DNA from: Flavobacterium fryxellicola
Lineage (GTDB): Bacteria > Bacteroidota > Bacteroidia > Flavobacteriales > Flavobacteriaceae
DNA: 64,000 nucleotides
Assembly: GCF_900143245.1 (NCBI RefSeq)
Contig: NZ_FRDK01000002.1
Location: forward strand, 62,001 to 126,000
Direction: 5' to 3'
The translations under genes were made by a program, and so were the position numbers. Positions 39,028 through 48,599 of this stretch are shown here, piece after piece. The first letter of the stretch is position 1. Each line of letters begins with the position of its first letter. The notes beneath the pieces are model-generated. The model made no database searches and was not told the DNA's origin. It worked only from the letters and a program-made list of their open reading frames with translations.

Positions 39028-40410
39028 ATGTCAGATAATAAAGTTATTCTAGGGAGTGAAGAGTGGTGCTCTTTTCCAGAATTAGGAATTCCCACTATAA
39101 AAGCTCGGGTAGATTCTGGTGCAAAAACATCAGCATTACATGCTATAAACATCGCTCCGTTTATTAAAAATGAAAGCAATTGGGTGAAATTTGACATCAA
39201 TCCAATACAAAATAATTTAAAAACAGTCATTCATTGCGAAGCACCATTAATTGACAAACGAATTGTAAAAAGTTCTAGTGGTTTTCGCGAGCAGCGTTAT
39301 GTGATACAGACTAATCTACAAATTGGAAGCTCACAATGGCCTATCGAAATGACACTAACCAATCGAGATTCCATGGGTTTTAGAATGCTATTAGGTCGGG
39401 AGGCCATGAGCGGAAGAGTTCTGGTTGATCCGGAACAAAAATACCTATTGGGGCAACCTACATCTGACATCCTAAAAGAACTTTATAAAAATTCTGAAAA
39501 AGCAAGTTCTGGTTTGCGCATCGGACTTTTAGCCAGTAATCCTGAATTGTACAGCAACAAGCGTATTATGGAAGCTGGTGAAATGCGGGGACACGAAATG
39601 CACTTTCTGAATATTAAGGAGTGCTATATGAAACTGGATGCAAAAACACCAGAAATTCATTACCGTGGCGGTAAAATATTAAATCAATTTGATGCCATTA
39701 TACCAAGAATCAGACCTAGTATAACCTTTTATGGTTGCGCACTAACCCGACAATTTGAGGCATTAAAGGTATATTGCTTGAATTCATCGAACGCAATTAC
39801 ACAGTCGCGCGATAAGTTGTATTCGTTACAATTATTGCTAAATCACGGAGTAGAAATCCCAACGACTGGTTTTGCTAATTCTCCTTTGGATACCGATGAT
39901 TTGATAAAAATGGTAGGAGGTTCTCCTTTAATTGTAAAATTACTAGAAGGAACACAAGGTAAAGGAGTAGTTCTTGCCGAAACAAAAAAAGCTGCAGAAA
40001 GTGTTATTAACGCATTCAAAAGCCTTAATGCTAATATATTAGTTCAGGAATTCATCAAAGAAGCGAACGGAAAAGACATTCGTTGTTTTGTAATAGATGG
40101 AAAAGTAGTTGCCGCTATTCAACGGGAAGCGATGCCCGGCGAATTCAGAGCGAACATTCATTTAGGAGGAACTGCATCTGTGATAAAAGTAACCGCAGAG
40201 GAAAAACGTATTGCTATCAAAGCAACAAAAGCGATGGACTTAAAAGTAGCAGGTGTAGATATTATTCGTTCCGCAAAAGGACCATTATTATTAGAAGTAA
40301 ATTCATCACCAGGACTAGAAGGAATCGAAGGAGCGACAAACAAGGATATAGCTGGGGAAATGATCAAGGCAATTGAAAAAAATTTCAAACAAAAGATAGA
40401 TCTTAAATAA
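39028..40410 (+). CDS. Fusion of RimB-type protease-like domain and RimK-family ATP-grasp ligase
   Basis: 460 residues. The N-terminal part (about 1-145) is the ATP-dependent zinc protease/RimB-like retropepsin-fold domain ([14 protein letters not shown] and LLGREAMSG). The C-terminal part (about 165-455) is an ATP-grasp ligase of the RimK family ([38 protein letters not shown]). RimK adds glutamate to the C terminus of a target protein such as S6, and RimB-like proteins trim such tails. One chain carrying both suggests a self-contained add-and-remove system. The real target here is unknown. Confidence 0.88.
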   Translation: MSDNKVILGSEEWCSFPELGIPTIKARVDSGAKTSALHAINIAPFIKNESNWVKFDINPIQNNLKTVIHCEAPLIDKRIVKSSSGFREQRYVIQTNLQIGSSQWPIEMTLTNRDSMGFRMLLGREAMSGRVLVDPEQKYLLGQPTSDILKELYKNSEKASSGLRIGLLASNPELYSNKRIMEAGEMRGHEMHFLNIKECYMKLDAKTPEIHYRGGKILNQFDAIIPRIRPSITFYGCALTRQFEALKVYCLNSSNAITQSRDKLYSLQLLLNHGVEIPTTGFANSPLDTDDLIKMVGGSPLIVKLLEGTQGKGVVLAETKKAAESVINAFKSLNANILVQEFIKEANGKDIRCFVIDGKVVAAIQREAMPGEFRANIHLGGTASVIKVTAEEKRIAIKATKAMDLKVAGVDIIRSAKGPLLLEVNSSPGLEGIEGATNKDIAGEMIKAIEKNFKQKIDLK

Positions 40411-40490
40411 CAAATAATCCCGCATCAGACTCTTTAAAAACTCTTTCAGTATACTAAAGCAGTCGAATTAAATGTATAAAACCTAAAAAA

Positions 40491-40997
40491 ATGAACGACT
40501 ATCTTGCTATAATTTTAAGAAGTAGTGCCGTTTATTTTTTTATGGTTATTGCATTGCGACTTTTTGGCAAGAAAAAATTATCACAACTCAATACTGCCGA
40601 CGTTATATTAATCTTGCTGATCAGCAACTCCGTCCAAAATGCAATGGTTGGAAATGATACTAGTTTATTAGGAGGTTTAGCCGCAGCTTCCATTCTATTT
40701 AGCATTAATTTTACTTTAAAAAAATTAATGTATAAATTCCCAAAATTCAGTGACTTTATGCAAGAAAAGCCAGCGATTCTAATTCATGATGGCAATTTGG
40801 ATTTTAAGTCTGTAAGTAAATTAAACAGTACTTCTGATGAATTAAAAGAAGCAATGCGCGAACATGGAGTCGAATTTTTTAAGGATGTAAAGCTAGCTAT
40901 GCTTGAAATTGATGGCACTATAAGTATCATTTCTAGCAATCAAAATTTGAATCAAACTTATCACAAGCGGAAACGCATTCACAAAAGTTTAAGCTGA
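40491..40997 (+). CDS. DUF421 (YetF/YcaP-like) membrane protein
   Basis: 168 residues with three N-terminal membrane segments (about 5-75) and a soluble C-terminal domain containing EKPAILIHDGNLDFKSV, the characteristic DUF421 strand-loop. The short form typical of this family. Proposed roles in envelope or spore-germinant proteins of Firmicutes do not transfer directly. It follows the RimK fusion by 80 nt on the same strand, with possible co-transcription. Confidence 0.82.
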   Translation: MNDYLAIILRSSAVYFFMVIALRLFGKKKLSQLNTADVILILLISNSVQNAMVGNDTSLLGGLAAASILFSINFTLKKLMYKFPKFSDFMQEKPAILIHDGNLDFKSVSKLNSTSDELKEAMREHGVEFFKDVKLAMLEIDGTISIISSNQNLNQTYHKRKRIHKSLS

Positions 40998-41260
40998 ATA
41001 TAAAACCTACCAATACTATAAAAACCTTCCTGTTGAATTTAATGCTGTACTGGTAAAGTTAAAAATAAGGCCCATGACCAAGCGAAAGTACTTTTCTAAA
41101 GCAATATAATAAAAACTATTCTTAATCTTAGAAACTGACCTCCTAAGGATTTAGTTGTTCTATAATGATTTTGTTTCTGTATTCAAACGCTCTTCGAATG
41201 GTATTAAAAGAATACTAATTTTTACTAAGTTACAGTCAAAGTTTCCATCGTTCCGCTAAT
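40998..41260. other. Intergenic region, nothing recognised
   Basis: About 260 nt of non-coding sequence between the DUF421 and OsmC genes. No terminator or promoter of consensus form was seen. Confidence 0.35.
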
Positions 41261-41288
41261 CAATCTAATAAACAATCTAATAAACAAT
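41261..41288. repeat. 12-nt direct repeat upstream of the OsmC gene
   Basis: CAATCTAATAAA occurs twice in tandem and then starts a third time, ending 7 nt before the ATG. It may affect the spacing of the untranslated leader. Confidence 0.6.
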
Positions 41289-41295
41289 AAAAATC

Positions 41296-41688
41296 ATGGA
41301 TAAAATAACGGCACACATTGGTGCAGAACTTTACAAAACAGAAATAAATTCGGCTACGCATACGATGATCTCCGATGAACCTGAAAGTGCTGGAGGAATG
41401 GATTTAGGCTTTGCGCCAAATGAATTGCTCGCCTCCTCTTTAGCAGCATGCACTTGCATCACTTTACGCATGTATGCTAATCGGAAGGGATGGAACTTAA
41501 CTGATGTCAAAGTTGAAGTTACTCTTGATAATGACCCAAGAGAAAACAAAACAAAAATAATACGCGATATTCAACTGTTTGGCGATTTAGATAATGACCA
41601 AATAGCACGATTGTTAAACATTGCTAATAAATGTCCGATACATAAAATTTTGAGCAATCCCATAGAAATAAGCACCATCTTAAAGTAG
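41296..41688 (+). CDS. OsmC family protein
   Basis: 130 residues. It has the OsmC/Ohr fold signatures: GMDLGFAPNELLASSLAACTCITLRMYANRKG holds the first conserved Cys region and CPIHKILSNPIEI the second. In Ohr enzymes two Cys reduce organic hydroperoxides; here Cys residues are in both places (about 51-53 and about 116), so peroxidase activity is plausible. Single gene, ends before a bidirectional terminator shared with the phosphate transporter. Confidence 0.9.
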   Translation: MDKITAHIGAELYKTEINSATHTMISDEPESAGGMDLGFAPNELLASSLAACTCITLRMYANRKGWNLTDVKVEVTLDNDPRENKTKIIRDIQLFGDLDNDQIARLLNIANKCPIHKILSNPIEISTILK

Positions 41689-41742
41689 AAAGGACGAAAA
41701 TTAAATCTTTGAACGAAATTAAAAAAAATAATTTTAGCATAA

Positions 41743-41776
41743 AAAAAACCATTCGGGATCTCCGAATGGTTTTTTT
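41743..41776. terminator. Bidirectional terminator between osmC-like and pit genes
   Basis: AAACCATTCGG and CCGAATGGTTT form a long stem with a 5-nt loop, A-run on the left and T-run on the right. Confidence 0.9.
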
Positions 41777-41795
41777 ATGTTGATTTGACGCTATA

Positions 41796-43079
41796 TTAGA
41801 TGAAAATACTGAAAATATAGTAAATGATAGCTGCTAAAACAGCTGAAATAGGAATCGTTAAAACCCAAGCCCACAGTAAACTTACCGTCATACCCCAACG
41901 CACCGCAGAGACTCTTTTAGTAAGTCCTACTCCAATGATTGATCCTGTGATTGTGTGCGTTGTACTTACAGGAACTTTAAAATGCTCTGTAAAATACAAT
42001 GTCAATGCTCCAGCAGTTTCTGCTGCAACACCTTCAAAAGAAGTCACTTTAGTAATTTTAGATCCCATCGTTTTTACAATTTTCCAACCACCGCTTAAAG
42101 TTCCTGCTGCAATTGCAGAATAACAAGCTAATGGAATCCATGCGGGCATTCTAAACGCACCTTCATCATTGGGCAAAACCACATCTAGCCAAGCAGGTAA
42201 AGATTCTTGCGCAACGCCACTAGTATGAATATAAACAGCAACCGCTGCAGCAATAATACCCATCACTTTTTGTGAATCATTTCCACCATGTCCTAAACTA
42301 AACGCTGCAGAGGACAGCAATTGCATTTTTTTCAACCAAGACGTAGCTTGATTTAAATTTAAGCTACTAAATATCAAACAAAAAGAGCTTATTGCAAGTA
42401 CAATAAATGCCACTAAAAACCATTTTATGTTGTGCGCTTCAAAAGCGACACTCCAAAAATGGGAATCAAAACGAGGCTTTGTAATTTGGTCATAATAAAG
42501 CATTTGGCTTTCTACAAACCAAACCGTCAAAATCATTAAAGAAGCGGTAAAAATCTTAGGATAAATACTTTTTTTAGAAGCATTCAGCAACCAGATTGAT
42601 ATTAAATAAGATATTAAAGCCCCTAACAATGGAGCCAATATGATAAAAGCAACGATGATTAAAACACCAGACGGCATTCCTCCATCCTTTCCTACTTTAT
42701 ACCACGAAACAACTCCAAATCCAGCATGAGCAATTGCAGCTCCTGCAAAACCCCCAATTAAAGTATGAGAAGAGCTCGATGGTATTCCTTGCCACCACGT
42801 AAACAAATTCCAAATAATTGCCGCAATAACACCGGCTAGGATAACCACTAAATTGATATCCATGGTGTTGGCCGTTTTCGCAACGGTATCAGCTACACCA
42901 AAGCCAAAAACCCAATAGGCTAAAAAGTTAAAAAAAGCTGCCCAAACCACCGCTTGAAAAGGGGTTAATACTTTTGTGGCAACAACCGTTGCTATAGCAT
43001 TGGCTGCATCATGAAAACCATTGATGTAATCAAAGATTAAAGCCAGCACAATAATAACTATAAGTAGAGTAAATTCCAT
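41796..43079 (-). CDS. pit: Inorganic phosphate transporter, PiT family
   Basis: 427 residues with about ten membrane segments and the duplicated PiT signatures: GFHDAANAIATVVATKVL near the N terminus and GHGGNDSQKVMGI in the second half. Low-affinity, ion-coupled phosphate uptake. It lies 30 nt downstream of the DUF47 gene, the usual partner, so both are one minus-strand operon. Confidence 0.93.
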   Translation of the reverse strand: MEFTLLIVIIVLALIFDYINGFHDAANAIATVVATKVLTPFQAVVWAAFFNFLAYWVFGFGVADTVAKTANTMDINLVVILAGVIAAIIWNLFTWWQGIPSSSSHTLIGGFAGAAIAHAGFGVVSWYKVGKDGGMPSGVLIIVAFIILAPLLGALISYLISIWLLNASKKSIYPKIFTASLMILTVWFVESQMLYYDQITKPRFDSHFWSVAFEAHNIKWFLVAFIVLAISSFCLIFSSLNLNQATSWLKKMQLLSSAAFSLGHGGNDSQKVMGIIAAAVAVYIHTSGVAQESLPAWLDVVLPNDEGAFRMPAWIPLACYSAIAAGTLSGGWKIVKTMGSKITKVTSFEGVAAETAGALTLYFTEHFKVPVSTTHTITGSIIGVGLTKRVSAVRWGMTVSLLWAWVLTIPISAVLAAIIYYIFSIFI

Positions 43080-43109
43080 AATTATAATGTCAGAATAAAA
43101 CCGATTGGA

Positions 43110-43754
43110 TTAAGAATGTTTTACAGAAATTGATTCCAAAACACTCGCTACACTTTTACATTTATCAGCAGCAGTTTCTAAAACTGACAGTACTTCTTTA
43201 TACTTGATAATGTTTTTGGCATCCGTTTCATTTTCGAACAAATCAAGAACTGCTTTATCATAAACATTATCTGATTTATTTTCTAATTTGTTGATTCTAA
43301 CGCAAGCGTCCGTGATATTTTTGATTTTTTTCAAATCTCTTAGTTCTCTAACCGCAACATCAATATTTTGACACGCTTCAAGGTTGATTTCTGTTAGTTT
43401 TCTAATTGATTTTGTAATTTTATCTACTTGATACAACCTCATTCTACTTGCGGCACCATGAAGATTATCCGCTACGTTGTCAATTGAAGTAATCAACGAA
43501 TGAATATCTTCTCTGTCAAAAGGAGTAATAAAATTTCTACTTAATTCTAAACTGGTTTGACGCGTTATATCTTCTCCTTTTTGCTCTAAGGCATCAATTT
43601 TTTGAAAAAGAACTTCTCTTTCTTTTAAAGGAAGATTAACAGCTTCGTGTAAATTTGTAGCAATTTCTATTAGATTACTAGATGCTTCTTCAAAAAGTGG
43701 AAAAAACTTTTTGTCCTTAGGAACCAAAAATTGGAAAAAATTATTTATGTTCAT
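43110..43754 (-). CDS. DUF47 (PhoU-like) family protein
   Basis: 214 residues, all-helical, resembling one PhoU bundle; it includes DALEQKGEDITRQ and TPFDREDIHSLITSIDNVADN, which are the typical family stretches. DUF47 proteins are encoded with PiT transporters and are thought to regulate them. First gene of the operon, with a TAATTTTG -7 element (43782-43775, minus strand) 20 nt before its start. Confidence 0.92.
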   Translation of the reverse strand: MNINNFFQFLVPKDKKFFPLFEEASSNLIEIATNLHEAVNLPLKEREVLFQKIDALEQKGEDITRQTSLELSRNFITPFDREDIHSLITSIDNVADNLHGAASRMRLYQVDKITKSIRKLTEINLEACQNIDVAVRELRDLKKIKNITDACVRINKLENKSDNVYDKAVLDLFENETDAKNIIKYKEVLSVLETAADKCKSVASVLESISVKHS

Positions 43755-43774
43755 TACGTTAAAATTTAGTTCGG

Positions 43775-43782
43775 CAAAATTA
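43775..43782 (-). promoter_or_regulatory. -7 element of the DUF47-pit operon
   Basis: TAATTTTG on the minus strand matches TAnnTTTG exactly. No properly spaced TTG was found upstream. Confidence 0.4.
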
Positions 43783-43803
43783 CTTCATTATTGATGGCTA
43801 ATG

Positions 43804-45318
43804 TTAAGCTAACATTAACAAATCGTTTTCCATTTGAAAAGTATTTAAAAATGAAACCGTCTTTTCGATATCATAGTGCAAAATTCGGTCTTCTTTTATC
43901 AATGGAACTTCTTCACGATACGCTTTTAAAAACATTTCTACAAAATCACTAGATTTTAATGGTCTCCTATATTCAATAGCTTGAGAAGCATTCATTAATT
44001 CAATTGCTAAAATCCGCTCCAAATTATCCAAAACGCGTAATGCTTTTGTTGCTGCATTGGCACCCATGCTGACATGATCCTCTTGTCCGTTACTCGAAAC
44101 AATACTATCGATGCTCGCTGGAGTCGCCAATTGCTTATTTTGACTTGCAATACTGGCTGCTGTATATTGAGGAATCATTAAACCCGAATTTAATCCTGGG
44201 TTGTCAACCAAAAATGCAGGAAGATTTCTAGAGCCTGATATCAATTGATACGTTCTACGTTCCGATATACTGCCTAATTCTGCCAAAGCGATTGCCATAA
44301 AATCTAAGGCTAAAGCCAAAGGTTGTCCATGAAAATTGCCGCCAGATATGATTTGATCACTTTCAATAAAGATATTAGGATTGTCCGTCACCGAATTGAT
44401 TTCTGTTTTGAAAACTTTTTTTACGTATTCAAAAGCGTCTTTTGAAGCACCGTGAACTTGTGGCATGCATCTAAAAGAATACGGATCTTGAACGTGCATT
44501 TTTTCCTGTTCAATAATTTCACTTCCATCTAGAAAACCTTTTATGCGGTTTGCGGTTACGATTTGTCCTTTATGCGGTCTGATAAAATGGATCAACTCAT
44601 GAAAAGGTTCTATTCTACCATCAAAAGCTTCAAGGGAAATGGCTCCTATCAAATCGGCCAAATATGAAAATTTACTTACTTTTATCAAAATATGTGCTCC
44701 ATACGCACTCATAAATTGAGTTCCGTTCAGTAAAGCCAACCCTTCTTTCGATTGTAGCACGATTGGCTCCCAATTAAAATATTTCATAACAACACTGGAA
44801 TGCAGCCTTTTACCTTTATAATAGACATCACCTTCGCCCAATAAAGGCAATGATAAATGCGCTAAAGGAGCTAAATCTCCAGAGGCCCCAAGCGAACCTT
44901 GCGTGTAAATTACTGGTACTATATCATTATTATAAAATTCAATTAAGCGCTCGACGGTTTGCAATTGAATTCCAGAATGACCATAACTCAATGATTGGAT
45001 TTTAAGTAATAACATTAGCTTTACAATCTGGGGCGGTACTTCCTCGCCCGTTCCGCAAGCATGTGATTTGACTAAGTTTTCCTGTAGTTTTGATAGATTT
45101 TCGTTGGATATTTTAACATTACAAAGTGATCCAAAACCCGTATTTATTCCGTAAATAGGTTCCGAATGGGAAGCCATTTTTTTGTCTAAATAGTCCCTGC
45201 ATTTTTGAATATTAATTTTTGCTTCATCAGACAAGGCCAAAGCTTTATCATGCAAAACAATTTCATTTACTATTTCAAGGCTAAGTAATTCAGTACTAAT
45301 ATAATGTGTATTTTCCAT
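43804..45318 (-). CDS. hutH: Histidine ammonia-lyase
   Basis: 504 residues of the aromatic amino acid lyase family, which converts His to urocanate. The Ala-Ser-Gly triad that forms the MIO cofactor is in GSLGASGDLAPLAH (about 140-153). The N-terminal NTGFGSLCNV and NLVKSHACGTGEE fit the HAL branch. Neither hutU nor hutI is next to it. A related lyase used for other substrates cannot be excluded from the sequence alone. It is transcribed away from thrABC. Confidence 0.92.
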   Translation of the reverse strand: MENTHYISTELLSLEIVNEIVLHDKALALSDEAKINIQKCRDYLDKKMASHSEPIYGINTGFGSLCNVKISNENLSKLQENLVKSHACGTGEEVPPQIVKLMLLLKIQSLSYGHSGIQLQTVERLIEFYNNDIVPVIYTQGSLGASGDLAPLAHLSLPLLGEGDVYYKGKRLHSSVVMKYFNWEPIVLQSKEGLALLNGTQFMSAYGAHILIKVSKFSYLADLIGAISLEAFDGRIEPFHELIHFIRPHKGQIVTANRIKGFLDGSEIIEQEKMHVQDPYSFRCMPQVHGASKDAFEYVKKVFKTEINSVTDNPNIFIESDQIISGGNFHGQPLALALDFMAIALAELGSISERRTYQLISGSRNLPAFLVDNPGLNSGLMIPQYTAASIASQNKQLATPASIDSIVSSNGQEDHVSMGANAATKALRVLDNLERILAIELMNASQAIEYRRPLKSSDFVEMFLKAYREEVPLIKEDRILHYDIEKTVSFLNTFQMENDLLMLA

Positions 45319-45740
45319 TTTGATCCTGTTTAAATGGTAAAATTGACTAAATCTTTATAAATACACAACATATATTGATGATAATTTAAAAAATATGGAT
45401 AAACAAAACCAAATACTAAATTTCAACGCTATATCTATAACTAATCTGATAATTACAATTGCTGTTTTCTCGTATCCTATAAAATCTACTCCATATTTTC
45501 AAAAAAAATAATCGAGGTTTATGCGTTTACAATCCTAATAAGACAGAATTGAATACTTTATTGGCACGGTAGCAATTTTTCAAACGAAGTATAGGAAGCA
45601 GAGAATCAAGCGATTTATACGAATAGCTCTACTAGGTCCTACATAACATAAACAAAAATATAGTATCGGCAAATAGGACTTGAAATTTTCAATTATTCGT
45701 AAAAACACAATAAATCGCACCCCTTTTTTATAAAAAATTG
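45319..45740. other. Intergenic region between hutH and the thr leader
   Basis: About 420 nt of AT-rich, non-coding sequence separating divergent genes. No strong hairpin or known riboswitch was recognised. Confidence 0.4.
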
Positions 45741-45748
45741 TATTTTTG
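45741..45748 (+). promoter_or_regulatory. -7 element of the thr operon
   Basis: TATTTTTG matches TAnnTTTG exactly and lies 10 nt upstream of the leader-peptide ATG, so the transcript would have only about 5 nt before that codon. No TTG is at the -33 distance. Confidence 0.5.
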
Positions 45749-45758
45749 GAATATCAAA

Positions 45759-45857
45759 ATGGCGAACAACAGAACTACATATCACTCTTCGTTAACAACT
45801 CAAATTTGGGTTGCAACTGCTGTTACGTTTACAACAACAACTACCCCATTGGGGTAA
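45759..45857 (+). CDS. thrL: thr operon leader peptide
   Basis: A 32-residue ORF directly behind the -7 element. It reads MANNRTTYHSSLTTQIWVAT and then AVTFTTTTTPLG. Eleven residues are Thr, five of them in a row (codons ACA ACA ACA ACT ACC, 45831-45845) close to the stop TAA (45855-45857). It lies 187 nt before the thrA ATG. Such composition next to threonine-biosynthesis genes is the hallmark of a ribosome-mediated attenuation leader, as for thrL in enterobacteria, although there is no sequence similarity to that peptide and Ile codons are rare here (one). Confidence 0.88.
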   Translation: MANNRTTYHSSLTTQIWVATAVTFTTTTTPLG

Positions 45858-45894
45858 ACAAACTACATATAATCCTATTGTTGTATCTTTTTTT
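45830..45894 (+). promoter_or_regulatory. Putative transcription attenuator of the thr operon
   Basis: TACAACAA (45830-45837, inside the Thr codons) pairs with TTGTTGTA (45878-45885), followed by TCTTTTTTT. A perfect inner hairpin TACCCC-ATT-GGGGTA (45842-45856) overlaps the end of the leader gene. A ribosome stalled on the Thr run would cover the 5' arm and block the terminator. A competing GTTTAC/GTAAAC pairing (about 45827-45832 with 45854-45859) also exists. Confidence 0.7.
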
Positions 45895-46044
45895 CGGAAG
45901 AGGGGAAGGTATTGGTTGTATACTAAACAGTTGGATTTTTCAAAACACAACACAATACACACATTGTATCGTTGGAACTCAATAGTCAGTTAATTGTACA
46001 AACGACGGTACCTTTTTACAGTAAAAAACAAATATAAAATTCGT

Positions 46045-48492
46045 ATGAAAGTATTAAAATTTGGCGGAACTTCGGTTGCCAATGCACAAAACATAAAACT
46101 AGTTTTAGATATTATTAGCAATAAAGCAAAAGACGAAAAATTAATCGTGGTTGTTTCTGCCTTTAACAAGATAACAGATTTACTGCAGCTTGCTTCACAA
46201 CAGGCAGCCGTAGGTGACGAAAATTTCAAAGCAATTCTTGCCGATATTGAGAAAAAACATTTAGATGCGTTAAAAGAACTTATTCCAGTGCCCGAACAAA
46301 GCAGTCTGTTGAGTCACATCAAAAGGATTGTTAATCATCTTGAAACCTTATTAGATGGATGCTTTCTTTTAGGTGAACTATCGCCACGAACTTCGGATAC
46401 GATTTTAAGTTTTGGAGAATTGCTTTCCTCCTATATTATCGCAGAAGCTTTAAAACAAGACCTAAAAAATAGCAGTTACAAGGACAGCCGAGAACTAATC
46501 AAAACGAACAATCATTTTGGAAAAGCGACCGTAAATTTTGAAGTATCAAATCAATTGATTGCTGAGTTTTTTGCTTCCAATGAAAATCAGGTAGTGGTGA
46601 TGCCGGGATTTATTGCAGCCTCATTAGACGGAATCAATACTACATTAGGCCGCGGCGGTTCTGATTATACAGCGGCAATAGTAGCCGGAGCAGTACATGC
46701 TGCTGAATTAGAAATCTGGACTGATGTAAACGGCATGTTTACAGCAAATCCAAAGATTGTAAAACAAGCACAACCTATAGCTTTTATCTCCTATCAGGAA
46801 GCGATGGAATTGTCCCATTTTGGTGCCAAAGTCCTATATCCACCAACGATACAGCCCGTTTTGACAAAGAATATTCCAATTCTCATTAAAAACACCTTTG
46901 AACCTCAAGCGGACGGAACTTATATTTCAAATCAAGAAATGGCGCACACAAATCCGGTGAAAGGAATCAGCCATATTGATAATATTACTTTAATTACACT
47001 TGAAGGATCCGGAATGATTGGAGTTTCAGGCTCATCTAAAAGACTTTTTGAAGTTTTATCGTATAAAAACATCAGTGTTATTTTTATTACTCAAGCTTCA
47101 TCAGAGCATTCAATTTGTATAGGAATTCTAAATTCGGATGCAGATATTGCCGAAGAAGCTATCAACAAAGCCTTTGAAGTGGAAATTTTACAAAACAAAA
47201 TAGAATCGTGTATTGTTGAAAAAAACCTTTGCATCATTGCTCTGGTAGGAGAAAACATGAAAAATCATCAGGGTCTAAGCGGTCGAATGTTTAGCACTTT
47301 AGGTAAAAACAATGTTAATATTCGAGCGATTGCGCAAGGGGCATCCGAAAGAAATATTTCGGCTGTAATCAACGAAAAAGATGTAAAAAAAGCACTAAAT
47401 ACGCTTCACGAAAACTTTTTTGAAGAAAACACTAAACAATTAAACTTATTTGTAATGGGTGTTGGAAATGTGGGAGAAAAATTTATCCAGCAAATTCACC
47501 AACAAAAGAAATTCCTAAAAGACAATCTAAAAATAAACCTACGTGTTATTGCCGTATCAAATTCCCGAAAAATGTATTTCGATGAGGACGGAATCTCTTT
47601 GAAAGAATGGCAATTCTTACTGGAAACTGGTGACACAGCTGACAAAGAAAAGTTTATTTCCAATGTCAAGGAACTCAATTTACGCAATAGTATTTTTGTT
47701 GACATTACTGCCAATGAAAGCATCTCCAAAACCTACGAGTACTTTTTAAAACGCAATATTGCAGTAGTCACTTGTAATAAAATTGCTTGTGCTTCAGCGT
47801 ATGATAATTACAAGAAACTAAAGAAATTATCCCGACAATTCAACGCTCCTTTTCTATTTGAAACCAATGTTGGAGCTGGTTTACCCATCATTGATACTGT
47901 AAAAAATCTGGTCGCTTCCGGCGATAAAATCAATAAAATTCAAGCCGTTTTATCGGGAAGTTTAAACTTTATCTTTAATAATTTTGATGAAAACAACGCT
48001 TTTCATGATGTCGTTAAAGAAGCTGGTGTACAAGGATTTACGGAACCTGACCCAAAGATTGATTTGAGCGGAATTGATGTTGCCAGAAAGATATTAATTC
48101 TGATTCGAGAAAGTGGTTACAAAATGGAAATTGAAGAAATTACAAATGAGCCATTTTTGCCAGCAGCGTGTTTGGACACCAACTCAAATGAGGCATTTTT
48201 CGAATCTTTAGAAGCTCACGCCTCTCATTTTGACGCTATTTACAAAGAAGCCACAAGCAAAGATTCAAGACTAAAATACGTAGCGCAATTTGAAAATGGA
48301 AAAGCAAATGTGGGTTTGAGATTCATTCCTAAAGACCATCCATTTTATAATTTAGAAGGAAAAGATAATATTGTTTTATTTTTTACAGATCGCTATGTAG
48401 ACCAACCTTTGTTGATAAAAGGTGCTGGTGCCGGAGCGGCAGTAACCGCTTCTGGAATATTTGCTGATGTGATCAGAATTGGAAACATATAA
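46045..48492 (+). CDS. thrA: Bifunctional aspartate kinase/homoserine dehydrogenase I
   Basis: 815 residues from the ATG at 46045; the frame is open upstream, but family sequence starts at MKVLKFGGTSVA. The aspartokinase domain (about 1-290, KFGGTSVA, GRGGSDYTA) is followed by two ACT regulatory domains (about 310-460) and the homoserine dehydrogenase (about 465-815, starting VMGVGNVGEKF, with NKIA and GTLNFI-like GSLNFIF). First and third steps of the aspartate-to-threonine route. ACT domains indicate feedback by threonine. First structural gene of thrABC. Confidence 0.96.
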   Translation: MKVLKFGGTSVANAQNIKLVLDIISNKAKDEKLIVVVSAFNKITDLLQLASQQAAVGDENFKAILADIEKKHLDALKELIPVPEQSSLLSHIKRIVNHLETLLDGCFLLGELSPRTSDTILSFGELLSSYIIAEALKQDLKNSSYKDSRELIKTNNHFGKATVNFEVSNQLIAEFFASNENQVVVMPGFIAASLDGINTTLGRGGSDYTAAIVAGAVHAAELEIWTDVNGMFTANPKIVKQAQPIAFISYQEAMELSHFGAKVLYPPTIQPVLTKNIPILIKNTFEPQADGTYISNQEMAHTNPVKGISHIDNITLITLEGSGMIGVSGSSKRLFEVLSYKNISVIFITQASSEHSICIGILNSDADIAEEAINKAFEVEILQNKIESCIVEKNLCIIALVGENMKNHQGLSGRMFSTLGKNNVNIRAIAQGASERNISAVINEKDVKKALNTLHENFFEENTKQLNLFVMGVGNVGEKFIQQIHQQKKFLKDNLKINLRVIAVSNSRKMYFDEDGISLKEWQFLLETGDTADKEKFISNVKELNLRNSIFVDITANESISKTYEYFLKRNIAVVTCNKIACASAYDNYKKLKKLSRQFNAPFLFETNVGAGLPIIDTVKNLVASGDKINKIQAVLSGSLNFIFNNFDENNAFHDVVKEAGVQGFTEPDPKIDLSGIDVARKILILIRESGYKMEIEEITNEPFLPAACLDTNSNEAFFESLEAHASHFDAIYKEATSKDSRLKYVAQFENGKANVGLRFIPKDHPFYNLEGKDNIVLFFTDRYVDQPLLIKGAGAGAAVTASGIFADVIRIGNI

Positions 48493-48599
48493 ATAAGTCG
48501 TAAAGTCGAAGATCATAAAATCTGAAAGTTATCAACTTGATTTTATATGCATTACTAAAACTTTACCACTTTAAGACTTTAGACTTTAAGACTAGTACT
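48493..48599 (+). repeat. Heptad-like repeats between thrA and thrB
   Basis: Short repeats of the type GTCGTAAAGTCGAAG on the left and ACTTTAAGACTTTAGACTTT on the right. The two sides are partly complementary and could fold back on each other. Confidence 0.4.

Noticed and set aside
45746..45985. 79-codon frame overlapping the thr leader
   Set aside because: It lies in another frame than the Thr-rich leader and the promoter, and its composition reflects the Thr-codon repeats read out of frame.
46000..46044. Upstream extension of ThrA (17 residues)
   Set aside because: Family sequence starts at the ATG at 46045, and the upstream part is leader RNA.
45990..46229. 79-codon minus-strand frame over the start of thrA
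   Set aside because: Shadow of the thrA coding frame.
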